In this document: positions 49,838 to 59,340 of the stretch, in pieces
Layout: every line of letters begins with the position of its first letter
Position numbering within the stretch: position 1 is the stretch's first letter
Assembly (NCBI RefSeq): GCF_003205205.1
Contig: NZ_QJRL01000015.1
Location: 1-64,000 of the forward strand
Origin: Pseudomonas sp. LB-090624
GTDB lineage: Bacteria > Pseudomonadota > Gammaproteobacteria > Pseudomonadales > Pseudomonadaceae
Reading direction: 5' to 3'
Length of the DNA stretch: 64,000 nt
Notes under the pieces: model-generated
The model's database searches: none
The model's input: only the letters and a program-made list of their open reading frames with translations
What the model was told of the DNA's origin: nothing
Program-made: the position numbers and the translations under genes

Positions 49838-51364
49838 ATGCCTGAACATTTTCGTGCGTTGATCGTCATCCTGTTCCTGGCGAGCGTGGTCTTCCTGCTG
49901 GCGCGGCGGCCTGCTACCGACCTGATCCCGCCAAGCGACTACAAGCGCCGGCGCAACCTGTGGTTCCTGCTGACCGTGCTGGCCTTTGTCTCGCACAGTT
50001 TCTGGCTGTACCTGGGCGCAGGCGCGGTGATCCTGTGGCTGGCCGGGCGCCGCGAACACAACCCCATGGCGCTGTTCTACATGCTGCTGTTCCTGATCCC
50101 TCCAGCGTCGGTGCAAGTGCCCGGTTTCGGCGTGGTCAACTACCTGGTCGACCTTAACCACATCCGCCTGCTGGCCCTGTGCGTACTGCTGCCGGCCGCG
50201 CTGCAACTCCGTCGCCAGGGCGACACGCTGCGCTTTGGCCGCACCTGGGCCGACCGGTTGCTGGCCGCCGGGCTGGTGCTGATGAGCGTGCTGTACCTGC
50301 GCGAAACCACCCTCACCGACACCCTGCGCCAGGCGCTGTACCTGTATGTCGACGTCTTCCTGCCGTATTACGTGGCCAGCCGGGGCCTGCGTCAGATCAG
50401 CGACTTCAAGGACGCCATGCTGGCCTTCGTACTCACCTCGTTCGTCATGGCGCTGATCGCCGTGGCCGAATATGTACGCCACTGGCTGCTGTACAGCGCC
50501 CTCGTCGACGCCATGGGCGTGCCGTGGAGCATGTCCGGCTACCTGAGCCGTGGCGGCGCGTTGCGGGCCAGCGTCACCACGGGCCAGGCAATTGCCCTGG
50601 GGTACGTGATGAGCGTGGCCATTGGCCTGTTCCTGTTCGTTCAGGGCTATGTGCAACGCCCGCTGCACCGGGCCATGGGCGCCCTGTTGCTGGCCGCCGG
50701 GTTGTTCGCCCCTTTGTCCCGTGGCCCGTGGATTGGCGCGGTAGTCATCGTGGTGGTGTTCATCGCCCTGGGCAAAGGTGCCGTGAAGCGCCTGGCGTTG
50801 CTGGCTGCTGCCGGCATGCTGGCGCTGCCCCTGCTGACCGTGGTGCCCGGTGGCGACAAGGTGCTGGACCTGTTGCCCTACATCGGCAACATCGAGAAAG
50901 AGAACATCACCTACCGCGAGCGGCTGATGGACAACTCGTGGATCGTCATCCAGCGCAACCCGCTGTTCGGCTCGTTCGACTTCCGCAACACCCCGGAAAT
51001 GCAATCGATGATCCAAGGCGAAGGCATCATCGACATCGTCAACACCTACATCAACCTGGCACTGCGAGTCGGCCTGGTCGGTCTCGGCCTGTTCGTGGCG
51101 TTCTTCGCCGTGGTGCTGCAGGGTATCCGCAAGGCCATGCTCAGCTTTCCCGACAAGAGCGACGAACGAAGGCAGCTGGGCCGGGCCTTGCTGGCGACCT
51201 TGATCGGCATTCTGGTGATCATCTTCACCGTCAGCAGCATCACCTTCATCCCGGTGGTGTACTGGTCCATCGCCGGACTTGGCGTGGCCTACACCCAGAT
51301 GGTGCGACGGCTGCACAACAGCGAGGCCACGCAACTGGCCGGCCCCGACCTACAACCCAGGTAA
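49838..51364 (+). CDS. Wzy-type EPS polymerase (O-antigen polymerase/ligase family)
   Basis: A 508-residue inner-membrane protein with about 11-12 helices, in the O-antigen ligase/polymerase (Wzy_C) superfamily. The large periplasmic loop region includes PLSRGPWIGAVVIVVVFIAL followed by a segment with ENITYRERLMDNSW and IQRNPLFGSF. This loop is the usual catalytic region of Wzy/WaaL proteins. It would join EPS repeats in the periplasm. It is divergent from the flippase gene and overlaps the following glycosidase gene's first possible start (TAATG). Confidence 0.85.
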   Translation: MPEHFRALIVILFLASVVFLLARRPATDLIPPSDYKRRRNLWFLLTVLAFVSHSFWLYLGAGAVILWLAGRREHNPMALFYMLLFLIPPASVQVPGFGVVNYLVDLNHIRLLALCVLLPAALQLRRQGDTLRFGRTWADRLLAAGLVLMSVLYLRETTLTDTLRQALYLYVDVFLPYYVASRGLRQISDFKDAMLAFVLTSFVMALIAVAEYVRHWLLYSALVDAMGVPWSMSGYLSRGGALRASVTTGQAIALGYVMSVAIGLFLFVQGYVQRPLHRAMGALLLAAGLFAPLSRGPWIGAVVIVVVFIALGKGAVKRLALLAAAGMLALPLLTVVPGGDKVLDLLPYIGNIEKENITYRERLMDNSWIVIQRNPLFGSFDFRNTPEMQSMIQGEGIIDIVNTYINLALRVGLVGLGLFVAFFAVVLQGIRKAMLSFPDKSDERRQLGRALLATLIGILVIIFTVSSITFIPVVYWSIAGLGVAYTQMVRRLHNSEATQLAGPDLQPR

Positions 51365-51369
51365 TGTTC

Positions 51370-53970
51370 ATGAATGTGCTTGCCCTGCGTCATCTCGTGC
51401 GCCTTTCAGGCATTGCCGGCCTGGCCCTGCTGCCATTGACCGGTTGGGGGTCGGCCTGGCAGGTCAGTGTCGATGAGCAAAATGGCCTGCCCAGCGTGAC
51501 ACGCGGCGGCGGGCCGGTGATGCAAGCCAAGTTCGACTTCTGGGCTGGCAACTGGAGCTGGACCGGTTTCCAGACCGAGTTCAAGGTCAACGGCCCTTAC
51601 CACTACACGCTGCGTGGCAAGAACAAGGAACTGGACTTCGACCTGGCCGCCGATATCCGCAAGGAGCAGGCGCAAACCCTGACTTGGGCCATCGACCTCG
51701 ATGCCCACAGCCGCCAGGCGGGGGTAATGGGCGGCGGCATGGTGTTCCAGTTCGACCCGGCACAAATCGCCGGTGACATGGGGGCCCCGCAATTGCTGCC
51801 CGACAACCGCGGCTGGTGGTGGGGCAAGGCCGACCAGGGCCGGCGCATCGAAATGCGCTTCGACCCGCCATTGGCCAAGGTGTATTTCGAGCGCGGCAAC
51901 CCGTCCGAACTGCGTGCGTTTCTATACAAGGACCCGATCAATGCCGGCAAGCAACAGATCAGGGCCGTACTCAACGTTACCGGCGACATCGACCTGGGCC
52001 CGACCCCGACCGAACGTTTCGGCCTGGCCGACCCTGCCAGCTGGCCCGATGACCAGCTGGACTGGCGCACCTCGCCGGTGGACCTGTCGTTCCTCAACGC
52101 GGCGGAGAAACCTGCCGGCAAGCGTGGCTTCGTCAAGGCCGTTGGCGAGCAACTGATGTTCGCCGACAACACCCCGGTGCGCTTCTGGGGCACCAACCTG
52201 TCCGCCTATTCACTGTTCAAAACCCCCGACGAAGAAATTCGCCAGCAGGCCAAGCGCCTGTCGGCCCTTGGCTTCAACCTGGTGCGCCTGCATCACCACG
52301 ACTCGCCCTGGGTCAACCCCAATGTGTTCGGCGACGGCACCTTGGTGAGTGATACCCAGCAGCTGGGCACCGAGTCGCTGCGCAAGCTGGACCTGTGGAT
52401 CAAGGCGCTCAAGGACGAAGGGGTGTACATCTGGCTGGACATGCACGTACAGCGCGCGCTCACCGCCAACGACAGCATCGACGACTTCAAGGAGCTGGCC
52501 AAGGGCGAAGCGCGCATCGACCTGAAGGGCTATGCCTACGTCAACAGCAGCATCCAGCAGGCAATGAAGCGCTTCGCCGAGCAGTACCTGACCCATGTGA
52601 ATGCGTACACCGGCCTGGCCTACAAGGATGACCCGGCTATCGCTGCAGTGCTGATCACCAACGAGAACGACCTGACCCAGCATTATGGCAACGCCCTGAT
52701 GCCGAACAAGGATGTGCCACGCCACAGCGAGCGCTACATGGCTGCGGCGAAAGCTTTCGCCAAACAGTATGACCTGCCCGCGGACCTTACCTGGCGTGCC
52801 TGGGAACACGGCCCGTCGAAGCTGTTCCTCAACGAACTGGAACATCGCTTCAACGCCGACATGATCGCCCACCTGCGCACCGTCGGGGTGAAAGTGCCGA
52901 TCGCCACCACCAGCACCTGGGGCGGCAATGGCCTGAGCGCGCTGCCCGCCCTGACGGCCGGTGACGTGATCGACGCCCACAGCTATGGTGCCATTGGCCA
53001 ACTGGAGAAGAACCCGCTGACCAGCGACGGCATGATCGACTGGATCGCAGCCGCTCAGGTAGTCGGCAAGCCGCTGACGGTCACCGAGTGGAACGCCGAG
53101 CCCTTCCCACTGCCCGACCGTCACGCGTTGCCGTTGTACGTGGCCGGCACCGCCGCCCACCAGGGCTGGGACGCCATGCTGCAATATGCCTACAGCCAGC
53201 AGGCGTTCAACCCGGGTTGGCGTACGGCGGACAACTGGCACGCGTACAACGACCCGGCAATGCTCGCCACCCTGCCCGCTGCCGCCCTGCTGTACCGCCG
53301 TGCAGACGTGAAGCCGGCTACCACTCACTATGTATTCGCCCCCACGCCCGCCACCCTGTACAACCAGGAAATCACCCCGCGCAACTCACCCCTGTTGCGC
53401 ACGGCCATGGAAAAGGGCCAACTGCAGATCGCCCTGCCGCAAACACCCGAACTGCCGTGGCTGAGGCCCGCTGACATCGCTGCCGATGCGCAGGTGCTGC
53501 GGGACCCGGGGCAGTCACTGCTGGCTGCCGATGCCAGCGAGTCGGTGACCGACACCGGCGAACTCAAGCGCAACTGGCAACTGGGCATCTACACCATCGA
53601 CACAGCACTGACCCAGGCCGCCAGCGGCTGGCTGGGTGGCCGCAAGATCAACCTGGGTGCCATTCAGGTAGAAACCCGCACGCCCTACGCCAGCGTCGTG
53701 GTGCAGAGCCTGGACGGCAAGCCGCTGGGCGTTTCGCGCGACCTGCTGCTATCACTGGGCACGCGGGCCATGCCCAAGGCCGATGACAAGACGCCGTTCA
53801 ATGTCGAACCCCTTGAAGGGAGCCTGACCATCAAGGCACCGGCCGGCCTGCAGCTGTTCGCCCGCGATGCGCAGGCGCAGCTGAAAGCATTGCCCGCAGC
53901 CTACAAGGATGGGCACTACACGATCACCTTCGACAACCGCTACATGTCGAACTGGCTGTTCTTGAAATAG
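51370..53970 (+). CDS. Secreted clan GH-A glycoside hydrolase of the EPS locus
   Basis: An 866-residue exported glycosidase. The signal peptide MNVLALRHLVRLSGIAGLAL ends near GWGSA. Residues 30-225 look like a beta-sandwich; the TIM-barrel catalytic region covers about 230-620; a C-terminal beta domain follows. The acid/base Glu follows Asn in VLITNENDL (near residue 433) and the nucleophile is in VTEWNAEP (near 572), the spacing expected for GH5/GH39-like clan GH-A enzymes. ATG 51370 has AGG at good spacing; ATG 51364, overlapping the polymerase stop, is an alternative. The frame continues upstream to 50179 but that part lies inside the polymerase gene. It probably trims or releases the EPS in the periplasm. 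Specificity is unknown. Confidence 0.85.
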   Translation: MNVLALRHLVRLSGIAGLALLPLTGWGSAWQVSVDEQNGLPSVTRGGGPVMQAKFDFWAGNWSWTGFQTEFKVNGPYHYTLRGKNKELDFDLAADIRKEQAQTLTWAIDLDAHSRQAGVMGGGMVFQFDPAQIAGDMGAPQLLPDNRGWWWGKADQGRRIEMRFDPPLAKVYFERGNPSELRAFLYKDPINAGKQQIRAVLNVTGDIDLGPTPTERFGLADPASWPDDQLDWRTSPVDLSFLNAAEKPAGKRGFVKAVGEQLMFADNTPVRFWGTNLSAYSLFKTPDEEIRQQAKRLSALGFNLVRLHHHDSPWVNPNVFGDGTLVSDTQQLGTESLRKLDLWIKALKDEGVYIWLDMHVQRALTANDSIDDFKELAKGEARIDLKGYAYVNSSIQQAMKRFAEQYLTHVNAYTGLAYKDDPAIAAVLITNENDLTQHYGNALMPNKDVPRHSERYMAAAKAFAKQYDLPADLTWRAWEHGPSKLFLNELEHRFNADMIAHLRTVGVKVPIATTSTWGGNGLSALPALTAGDVIDAHSYGAIGQLEKNPLTSDGMIDWIAAAQVVGKPLTVTEWNAEPFPLPDRHALPLYVAGTAAHQGWDAMLQYAYSQQAFNPGWRTADNWHAYNDPAMLATLPAAALLYRRADVKPATTHYVFAPTPATLYNQEITPRNSPLLRTAMEKGQLQIALPQTPELPWLRPADIAADAQVLRDPGQSLLAADASESVTDTGELKRNWQLGIYTIDTALTQAASGWLGGRKINLGAIQVETRTPYASVVVQSLDGKPLGVSRDLLLSLGTRAMPKADDKTPFNVEPLEGSLTIKAPAGLQLFARDAQAQLKALPAAYKDGHYTITFDNRYMSNWLFLK

Positions 53971-54033
53971 GGCATGTGGCCATCTACGCTCGGTTCACTG
54001 CGTCGGTAAAACAGCGGGTCACAGGAGGTGCGG

Positions 54034-54999
54034 ATGAAATTCCTGGTTGTCGGTGGCGCAGGCTATATTGGCTCGCACATGGTCAAACACCTGCTGGGCG
54101 CCGGCCACGAAGTGGTGGTGGCCGACCTGGTATCACCCGGCCCCGGTATCCAGTGGGCCAGGCTCGACATTGCCGACGAAGCTGCGCTGGATGTGCTGTT
54201 TGGCGTGTTTCACTTCGATGCAGTGTTCCACTTTGCCTCGTTTATCCAGGTGGGTGAGTCGGTCACCGCACCTGGCAAGTATTACCAGAACAACGTCGCC
54301 GCTACCCTTTCCCTGCTGCAGGCCATGGTCAATGCGGGTATCAGGCACTTGGTGTTTTCCTCCACTGCCGCGGTTTACGGCAACCCGCAGTACGTACCCA
54401 TCGACGAAGCCCACGGCAAAGGGCCGATCAACCCGTATGGGTTGAGCAAATGGATGGTCGAACAGATTCTGGAGGACTTCGATCGGGCCTATGGCCTGAA
54501 GTCTGTGAGCCTGCGCTACTTCAATGCAGCGGGTGCCGACCCGGAAGGCCAGCTGGGCGAGCGTCATGACCCGGAAACCCATCTGATCCCGTTGATTCTG
54601 CAGGCTGCCTCCGGGCGACGTGAGGCCGTGACGGTGTTTGGCCGCGACTACGATACGCCCGACGGCACCTGCATCCGCGATTACGTACACGTAGCTGACC
54701 TGGCGGCAGCCCATGCGCTGGCGGTGGATTACCTGTTGGCAGGTGGAGAGCGTACCGCGTTCAACCTGGGCAATGGGCTGGGCTTTTCGGTGCAGGAGGT
54801 GATCGATACGGCCCGTGCGGTGACCGGTCGGCAAATCAATGCGCTGGATGCACCACGCCGAGCCGGCGACCCGCCGCGGCTGGTGGCCGATGCGCAAAAA
54901 GCCCAGCAGGTGCTGGGCTGGCGGCCAGAGTTCGCGTCGCTGGAGCAGATCGTACGGCATGCCTGGCAGTGGGAGTTGCAGTATCCCTGGGCGCGCTGA
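54034..54999 (+). CDS. galE: UDP-glucose 4-epimerase
   Basis: A 321-residue extended short-chain dehydrogenase that interconverts UDP-glucose and UDP-galactose. NAD-binding motif MKFLVVGGAGYIGSHMVKHL, active-site Ser-Thr in VFSSTAAVYGNPQY and catalytic Tyr-Lys in NPYGLSKWM are all present. ATG 54034 has a perfect AGGAGGT and is preferred to the GTG two codons earlier. It follows the glycosidase by 63 bases and probably shares its transcript. It suggests galactose or a galactose-derived sugar in the EPS. Confidence 0.9.
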   Translation: MKFLVVGGAGYIGSHMVKHLLGAGHEVVVADLVSPGPGIQWARLDIADEAALDVLFGVFHFDAVFHFASFIQVGESVTAPGKYYQNNVAATLSLLQAMVNAGIRHLVFSSTAAVYGNPQYVPIDEAHGKGPINPYGLSKWMVEQILEDFDRAYGLKSVSLRYFNAAGADPEGQLGERHDPETHLIPLILQAASGRREAVTVFGRDYDTPDGTCIRDYVHVADLAAAHALAVDYLLAGGERTAFNLGNGLGFSVQEVIDTARAVTGRQINALDAPRRAGDPPRLVADAQKAQQVLGWRPEFASLEQIVRHAWQWELQYPWAR

Positions 55000-55021
55000 G
55001 GCCTACCCTGATGCCTCGCAG

Positions 55022-55040
55022 GCGCAGCGTTGTGCTGCGC
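55022..55040. terminator. Terminator hairpin, galE/BY-kinase
   Basis: GCGCAGC (55022-55028), loop GTTGT and GCTGCGC (55034-55040) lie between the convergent stops of galE and the kinase-like gene. Confidence 0.6.
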
Positions 55041-55059
55041 TCCCAGGGCTGGCCGTGAT

Positions 55060-55866
55060 TCAGTAATACGTCCGCGGTTGCTCGTCAGCCTTGTTCAACA
55101 CCGTCCCGATCAGGTTCACCGTCGCCAGGTGATGCAGGCAATCCTCGATTTCCTTCTTGTTGTTCATGCCGTTGGCCACCACCAGCAATACGCAATCCAA
55201 CTTGGGTATCACGGTGATCGCATCGTCCGAACTGAGCAACGGGGGCAAATCGAAAATGCAGATGCGCGAATCGTAACGGTTGCGCAACTCGCCGATCAGG
55301 TTGTTGACCTTGGGCGAGGACAACATCTCGGTCGACAGCGGTACCGGTACCCGCGTCGGCAGGACCACGAAGCGCGGCAAGGTCGGGTTGACCAGGCAGT
55401 CCTGCAACTCGGCCTTGTCGGTCAGAAACTCGTTCAGCGCCTGGTCCATGGGCAAGCCCAAGGTACTGCCGACCTTGGGCCTGCGCAGGTCGAAGTCCAC
55501 CAGCAACGCGGTCTTGGTGGTGTGGTGGGCGATGCTCATGGCCAGGTTGACCGCCAGCACCGTCTTGCCCGCTTCTGGCGTGGGTGAAGTAATGCCAAGG
55601 GTACGCCAGCCGTTCTCATCCATCAGCCTGAGCACCTGCGTGCGCAACAGGTCGATCGGCCCGTTCATGTTGGAATTCTTGTTGTAAGCGACGATACGGT
55701 GGCGCTCGAGGTGGTCCGGCCGCAACGGCACCACCTTGGTGTTCACGTAGTCGAACTGGCCTGGCACTTCGGCCAGTGCGGTCCCGGGTGCGGGTGACAA
55801 GGCCTGCGGGGTGCCCGGGGTAACCTGATGAAGATTGTTGCCAACAGCCGGCTTGGTCCTGTCCAT
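55060..55866 (-). CDS. CpsD/CapB-type tyrosine-kinase ATPase for EPS length control
   Basis: A 268-residue P-loop ATPase of the bacterial tyrosine kinase family, the detached cytoplasmic half of Wzc. Walker A is SPTPEAGKTVLAVNLAMS, Walker A' LLVDFDLRRPKVG and Walker B ICIFDLPPLLSSDD. The C-terminus ends PRTYY, a very short tyrosine tail compared with the tyrosine clusters of Wzc or CpsD, so autophosphorylation capacity may be limited. The start is ATG 55866 (a GTG one codon earlier is possible). It lies 11 bases after the Wzz gene in the same transcript and should act with it in polymer length control. Confidence 0.87.
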   Translation of the reverse strand: MDRTKPAVGNNLHQVTPGTPQALSPAPGTALAEVPGQFDYVNTKVVPLRPDHLERHRIVAYNKNSNMNGPIDLLRTQVLRLMDENGWRTLGITSPTPEAGKTVLAVNLAMSIAHHTTKTALLVDFDLRRPKVGSTLGLPMDQALNEFLTDKAELQDCLVNPTLPRFVVLPTRVPVPLSTEMLSSPKVNNLIGELRNRYDSRICIFDLPPLLSSDDAITVIPKLDCVLLVVANGMNNKKEIEDCLHHLATVNLIGTVLNKADEQPRTYY

Positions 55867-55877
55867 CACTGCTTTCC

Positions 55878-57440
55878 CTATGCAAACCGAGATATGACCT
55901 TGAACAACAGCACATCCAGTGGCATGTAGAACACGTGCACCAGCACTACCATGATAGCCGCCAGCGCCAGCGCCGCCAGGATCAGCCAGTTACGCCAGCG
56001 CTTGCGCCTGGCCACGTCGGCCCGGGTGTCGATATAGGGCAGCGCCACCAGCACCCGCTTGCCCAGCAGGCTTTCCAGTGCGCCAACGCCGCGCACGCGC
56101 TGGTTGAGCATTTCCAGCAGCATCACCAGCGCACCGCCACCGGCAGGTGCCAGCACCAGGCCCAGTGCAGCGATTTTCTTGCGGTTGGGCTTGATCGGCT
56201 TCTCAGGCAGCAGCGGTGGCTCCAGCAGCACAAAGCGTTCGGCCTTGTTTTCCTGCTCCAGGCTTTCGGTAATCTTCGCGCCCATTTCCTTGGCGCGGAT
56301 TTCTTCGTACTTCTTGCGGGCGTTGTCGTGGTCGCGCATCAAGGTCACCAGCCCACGCTCGACCTGCGGCGCCTCTAGAATCTCGGCCTCGTAGCCTTCC
56401 ATCTTTCGGGTCAGCTCGCGCTTCTGCTGGGCCAGCGAAGCGATGCGTTCCTGGGCGGCGCTCATCTTGGCGCGCACCCGGGCCGCATCGAGGCTGACCG
56501 TGGATGCGGCCGACGTACGACCACCCGTGGCTTCCAGCGCCTGGATCTTGCGTTTTAGCGCCACCACATCCGGGTGGGCATCCTTGTAGCGGGTCAGCAG
56601 CCGGGCGTACTCGGCCTTCAGGCTTGCCAGGTCCTGGGGCTGATCGGCACTGCTTGGGCGTGCACCCTCCACTGCCTTGGTCGCCAGGCCGGCATTGGCC
56701 GCAGACAGCTCCAGCTCCAGGTAACGCAGTTCTTCCTGGGCAGCCTTGTAGTCGCGGTCGACCTCGCGGAACTCCAGCTCCGAGCGCGACAGCATGTTCA
56801 TGCGCAGGGTCTGGTGCTCGGGCAGGGCATTCGCATGGGCTTGCTTGAAATCAGCCAGCTGGTTTTCCAGGCTGGCCAGTTCAGCGCCGAGCTTGTTGGC
56901 CTCCTGGGTGAGGAATTCGGTGGTTTCATTGGCCCGCTCGGTACGCTGCTTGAGGTTTTCGTTGAGGAACAGCGTCACCAGTTCATCGGCGACTTCCTTG
57001 GCCACCTGCGCCTGCTTGTGCTCGAACGACACGTTGAAGGCCACGGTCGCTTCACCCCGCCCGCGCACGAAGGTGGTGAGGGTTTCGACCACGATGGCGC
57101 TGCGCATCTGGTCGATCTTGTCGCTTTCGCTAAGGCGCTTGTCGGCGAACAGGTCGTACTTGCCAATGATCCGCAGCAGGTTTTCACGGGTCATCACCCG
57201 CTGGCGGATCACCTCGATGCGTTCATCGGCGAAGCTGGTGGTGTTGGTCGACACCAGTTCGGGCGAAATCTGCTGCGACTCCACCAGGATGGTGCCGGTC
57301 GACTGGTAAATCGGCGGCACCATCAAGGCGACCGCCACGGTCGCGGCAAGAATGACTGCGGCACTGACCCCTAACACCAGGGCTCTGTCCTTGATAATGG
57401 CGATGTAATCTCTGAGGGACAGCTCGTAGTCAGACTTCAT
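55878..57440 (-). CDS. Wzz/GumC-type chain-length determinant
   Basis: A 520-residue polysaccharide co-polymerase. N-terminal cytoplasmic tail YELSLRDYIAIIKDRAL, first membrane helix about 20-42, a long periplasmic coiled-coil region (residues 170-390, rich in Glu/Lys/Ala) and a Pro-rich segment with LPEKPIKPNRKK before the second membrane helix. A third hydrophobic segment lies near the C-terminus (residues 483-506). It lacks the kinase domain, which is on the adjacent gene, so this is the split type seen in GumC and CapA/CapB pairs. It controls EPS chain length together with the polymerase. Confidence 0.9.
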   Translation of the reverse strand: MKSDYELSLRDYIAIIKDRALVLGVSAAVILAATVAVALMVPPIYQSTGTILVESQQISPELVSTNTTSFADERIEVIRQRVMTRENLLRIIGKYDLFADKRLSESDKIDQMRSAIVVETLTTFVRGRGEATVAFNVSFEHKQAQVAKEVADELVTLFLNENLKQRTERANETTEFLTQEANKLGAELASLENQLADFKQAHANALPEHQTLRMNMLSRSELEFREVDRDYKAAQEELRYLELELSAANAGLATKAVEGARPSSADQPQDLASLKAEYARLLTRYKDAHPDVVALKRKIQALEATGGRTSAASTVSLDAARVRAKMSAAQERIASLAQQKRELTRKMEGYEAEILEAPQVERGLVTLMRDHDNARKKYEEIRAKEMGAKITESLEQENKAERFVLLEPPLLPEKPIKPNRKKIAALGLVLAPAGGGALVMLLEMLNQRVRGVGALESLLGKRVLVALPYIDTRADVARRKRWRNWLILAALALAAIMVVLVHVFYMPLDVLLFKVISRFA

Positions 57441-57459
57441 GGGGCCACCTGCCTGAAGT

Positions 57460-58575
57460 TCAGATGTCGGGGTACCTGTACGTCAACGTCAAACCAACGA
57501 TCGTAGCGGTCGCATCAGCTTCGCGGTCCTGCTGCCGTTCCTTGTACATCAGCGACAGGCGCAGGTCCCAATACGGCGAAAACTCGCGGCTGGCCCACAC
57601 GCTGTAAGTCTGCAACGTGTTGGGTGACTGGCCTTTGCTGTCCTGCCAGGCGGCGTCGGCACCCACCCGGGTCAACTCGGTCAGCGCGTAACTCCATACG
57701 CCACGCACCTGGTCCAGCTCGGCAAAGCCACCCTCGGCGCTGGCCACCGTGCTGCGCTCGGCGGTAAAGCTGGCATCGGCACGGGTACCGGTGTACAGCA
57801 ATGCAACACCCCCCTCCCCGCGCCGGCCGCCCTCGTCCCCCGACACCTGGTTGACGCCAATGTGCGCGTCGGCACTCAAGCCTTCGGCAAGTTGGTACTT
57901 GATGCCCACTGCCGGGGTGTAGCTGTTGGAAGCGGTAGCGGTCAGGTCTTGCTCAGGCTCGTAGCGGCGGGCACCAAAGCGGGTATAGACGTCGGCCCGT
58001 TCGCTCCAGGCGTAAGTCCAGGTAAAGACGTTCGCCAGTTCGTCGTAACCCGTCAGCGTACTGATGTCATAACGGGCACGGTTGTAGGTCGTTTCGTTGC
58101 TCAAGGTGCTGCGCTCGGTCACCGCCTGGCTCCAGTTGCCAGTCAGGGTGTAGAGCTTCTGGGTACCGTCGGTGGTGATGACGCCGGTGTCCAGCACCGT
58201 CCCCGACAGCGTCGAGCTTTCGTTATAGCGCGCCACCAGGCCGAAACGCCCACGCTCGGTGGTACGCTGCCAGCCCAGGCTGATATCGGGGTCTTCACGG
58301 TCATCGACCACATCCGTGTCGGACGAGCGCAACACATTCATGCCCAGCCCCAACCTCAACTCGTCACGGTCGAAAGTACCGATCAGGGTGTAATCGGGCG
58401 CAATGATCGTCCGCGTTACGCCCTTCTCCCCCGACGACAGCAGCAAAGGGTTGCTGTCGTATTCGACGGATGTCGGTACCACCACCGTAGACTGCCAATT
58501 TGCCGCCAGGACCGACTCCGTAAACGGCAAGACCAAGATTGCCGTTGCAATGCTAGTTGTTCTAAGAAGAGGCAT
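57460..58575 (-). CDS. Outer-membrane beta-barrel protein of the EPS locus
   Basis: A 371-residue predicted outer-membrane protein. The signal peptide MPLLRTTSIATAILVLPFTE ends near VLAA. The rest consists of alternating amphipathic strands (for example FGLVARYNESSTLSGTVLD and LRLSLMYKERQQDREADATA), with repeated YxxR/WxxA patterns giving about 16-18 strands. It resembles the BBP2/DUF2860-like barrels in EPS loci (GumK-neighbour or PelB-free systems). It ends RYPDI and not in the usual terminal Phe. It lies between the Wza- and Wzz-type genes, so a role in EPS secretion or anchoring is likely; whether it is the pore itself is unknown. Confidence 0.78.
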   Translation of the reverse strand: MPLLRTTSIATAILVLPFTESVLAANWQSTVVVPTSVEYDSNPLLLSSGEKGVTRTIIAPDYTLIGTFDRDELRLGLGMNVLRSSDTDVVDDREDPDISLGWQRTTERGRFGLVARYNESSTLSGTVLDTGVITTDGTQKLYTLTGNWSQAVTERSTLSNETTYNRARYDISTLTGYDELANVFTWTYAWSERADVYTRFGARRYEPEQDLTATASNSYTPAVGIKYQLAEGLSADAHIGVNQVSGDEGGRRGEGGVALLYTGTRADASFTAERSTVASAEGGFAELDQVRGVWSYALTELTRVGADAAWQDSKGQSPNTLQTYSVWASREFSPYWDLRLSLMYKERQQDREADATATIVGLTLTYRYPDI

Positions 58576-58599
58576 TAAGTGTTCTTATTGAAGGCAAGA

Positions 58600-59157
58600 T
58601 CAAGGAACGACCAGCGTATCGCCAGCCTGAAGTTGGATGTTGGTGGACATGTCCCGCCCAGACACCAGGTCCTTATATCGCACGGGCAGGATTTTTTGGG
58701 AAGCGCCGGTACCGCGAACCACCTTGATTTCGCTTTCGTCGGCAAACTTGTCCAGGCCGCCAGACATGCTCAAGGCCTGCAACACTGCAGTAGGCCCCGC
58801 CATTTGCACGGGGCCGGGCTTGATCACTTTGCCTTGAACATAAACGAGGTTGCCGGCGATGCTCTTGACGACAACGCTGACATTAGGATCGGGCAGGAAT
58901 TTTTCGAGTTTGGCAGCCACTTGCTTTTCGACTGCCGTTACATCAAGACCGGCGACATCGATGCGCCCGGCCAGTGGGAAGGTGATACTGCCATCGGGAA
59001 GTACGGTGGCTTCTTGACGCAGGCTGTCTTCCTGCCACACCGAAACCATCACGACATCGCCAGGGCTGAGCAGGTAGGTGGAACTGGCCTGATCGGCGTA
59101 GCCCGCACCGGACCACACTGAGAGCATGCAGAACGCGGCAAATATTGAACGCACCAT
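58600..59157 (-). CDS. Wza/GumB-type polysaccharide export protein (short form)
   Basis: A 185-residue periplasmic/outer-membrane polysaccharide export protein. Signal peptide MVRSIFAAFCMLSVWSGAGY is cleaved near ADQ. Poly_export motif YLLSPGDVVMVSVWQEDSLR and VLPDGSITFPLAGRIDVAGL are followed by one SLBB domain (GNLVYVQGKVIKPGPVQM, then LSMSGGLDKFADES). It has no lipobox and lacks the C-terminal helix of E. coli Wza, so it is a short GumB-like form that needs an outer-membrane partner; the barrel encoded next is the obvious candidate. The start was moved to 59157, where GGAGG lies 8 bases upstream. Confidence 0.9.
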   Translation of the reverse strand: MVRSIFAAFCMLSVWSGAGYADQASSTYLLSPGDVVMVSVWQEDSLRQEATVLPDGSITFPLAGRIDVAGLDVTAVEKQVAAKLEKFLPDPNVSVVVKSIAGNLVYVQGKVIKPGPVQMAGPTAVLQALSMSGGLDKFADESEIKVVRGTGASQKILPVRYKDLVSGRDMSTNIQLQAGDTLVVP

Positions 59158-59229
59158 GAGGGTCCCTCCGGCCGAATGGCCCGACAAAGAGCACTGAATG
59201 AGAACAACACACCAACTCTCGCTCCGCTT

Positions 59230-59331
59230 CGCGGCGTAACCGTGCCGCGATGGCCTCGACCTTCCTGGAGGCCCTTACCTTGACGCTGTGCAGCCTGGGT
59301 TGCGATGCCCGGTAACCGTGGACCTTCACGG
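59230..59331 (-). promoter_or_regulatory. Structured 5' leader of the export gene
   Basis: About 175 bases of leader precede the export gene. Three hairpins are visible: CCGTG/CACGG (59316-59331), GGCCTC/GAGGCC with a 10-base loop reading CAGGAAGGTC on the minus strand (59252-59273), and CGCGGC/GCCGCG (59230-59249). The GGA in the second loop and in the Shine-Dalgarno (CGGAGG) is the arrangement bound by RsmA/CsrA proteins. Translational control is inferred. Confidence 0.45.
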
Positions 59332-59340
59332 GGTACTGGG

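Noticed and set aside
49784..51334. 516-codon minus-strand frame opposite the polymerase
   Set aside because: Very Gln/His/Gly-rich, without domains; shadow of a hydrophobic membrane protein.
50179..51363. N-terminal 395-codon extension of the glycosidase frame
   Set aside because: Lies inside the polymerase gene in another frame; the signal peptide and ribosome-binding site begin at 51370.
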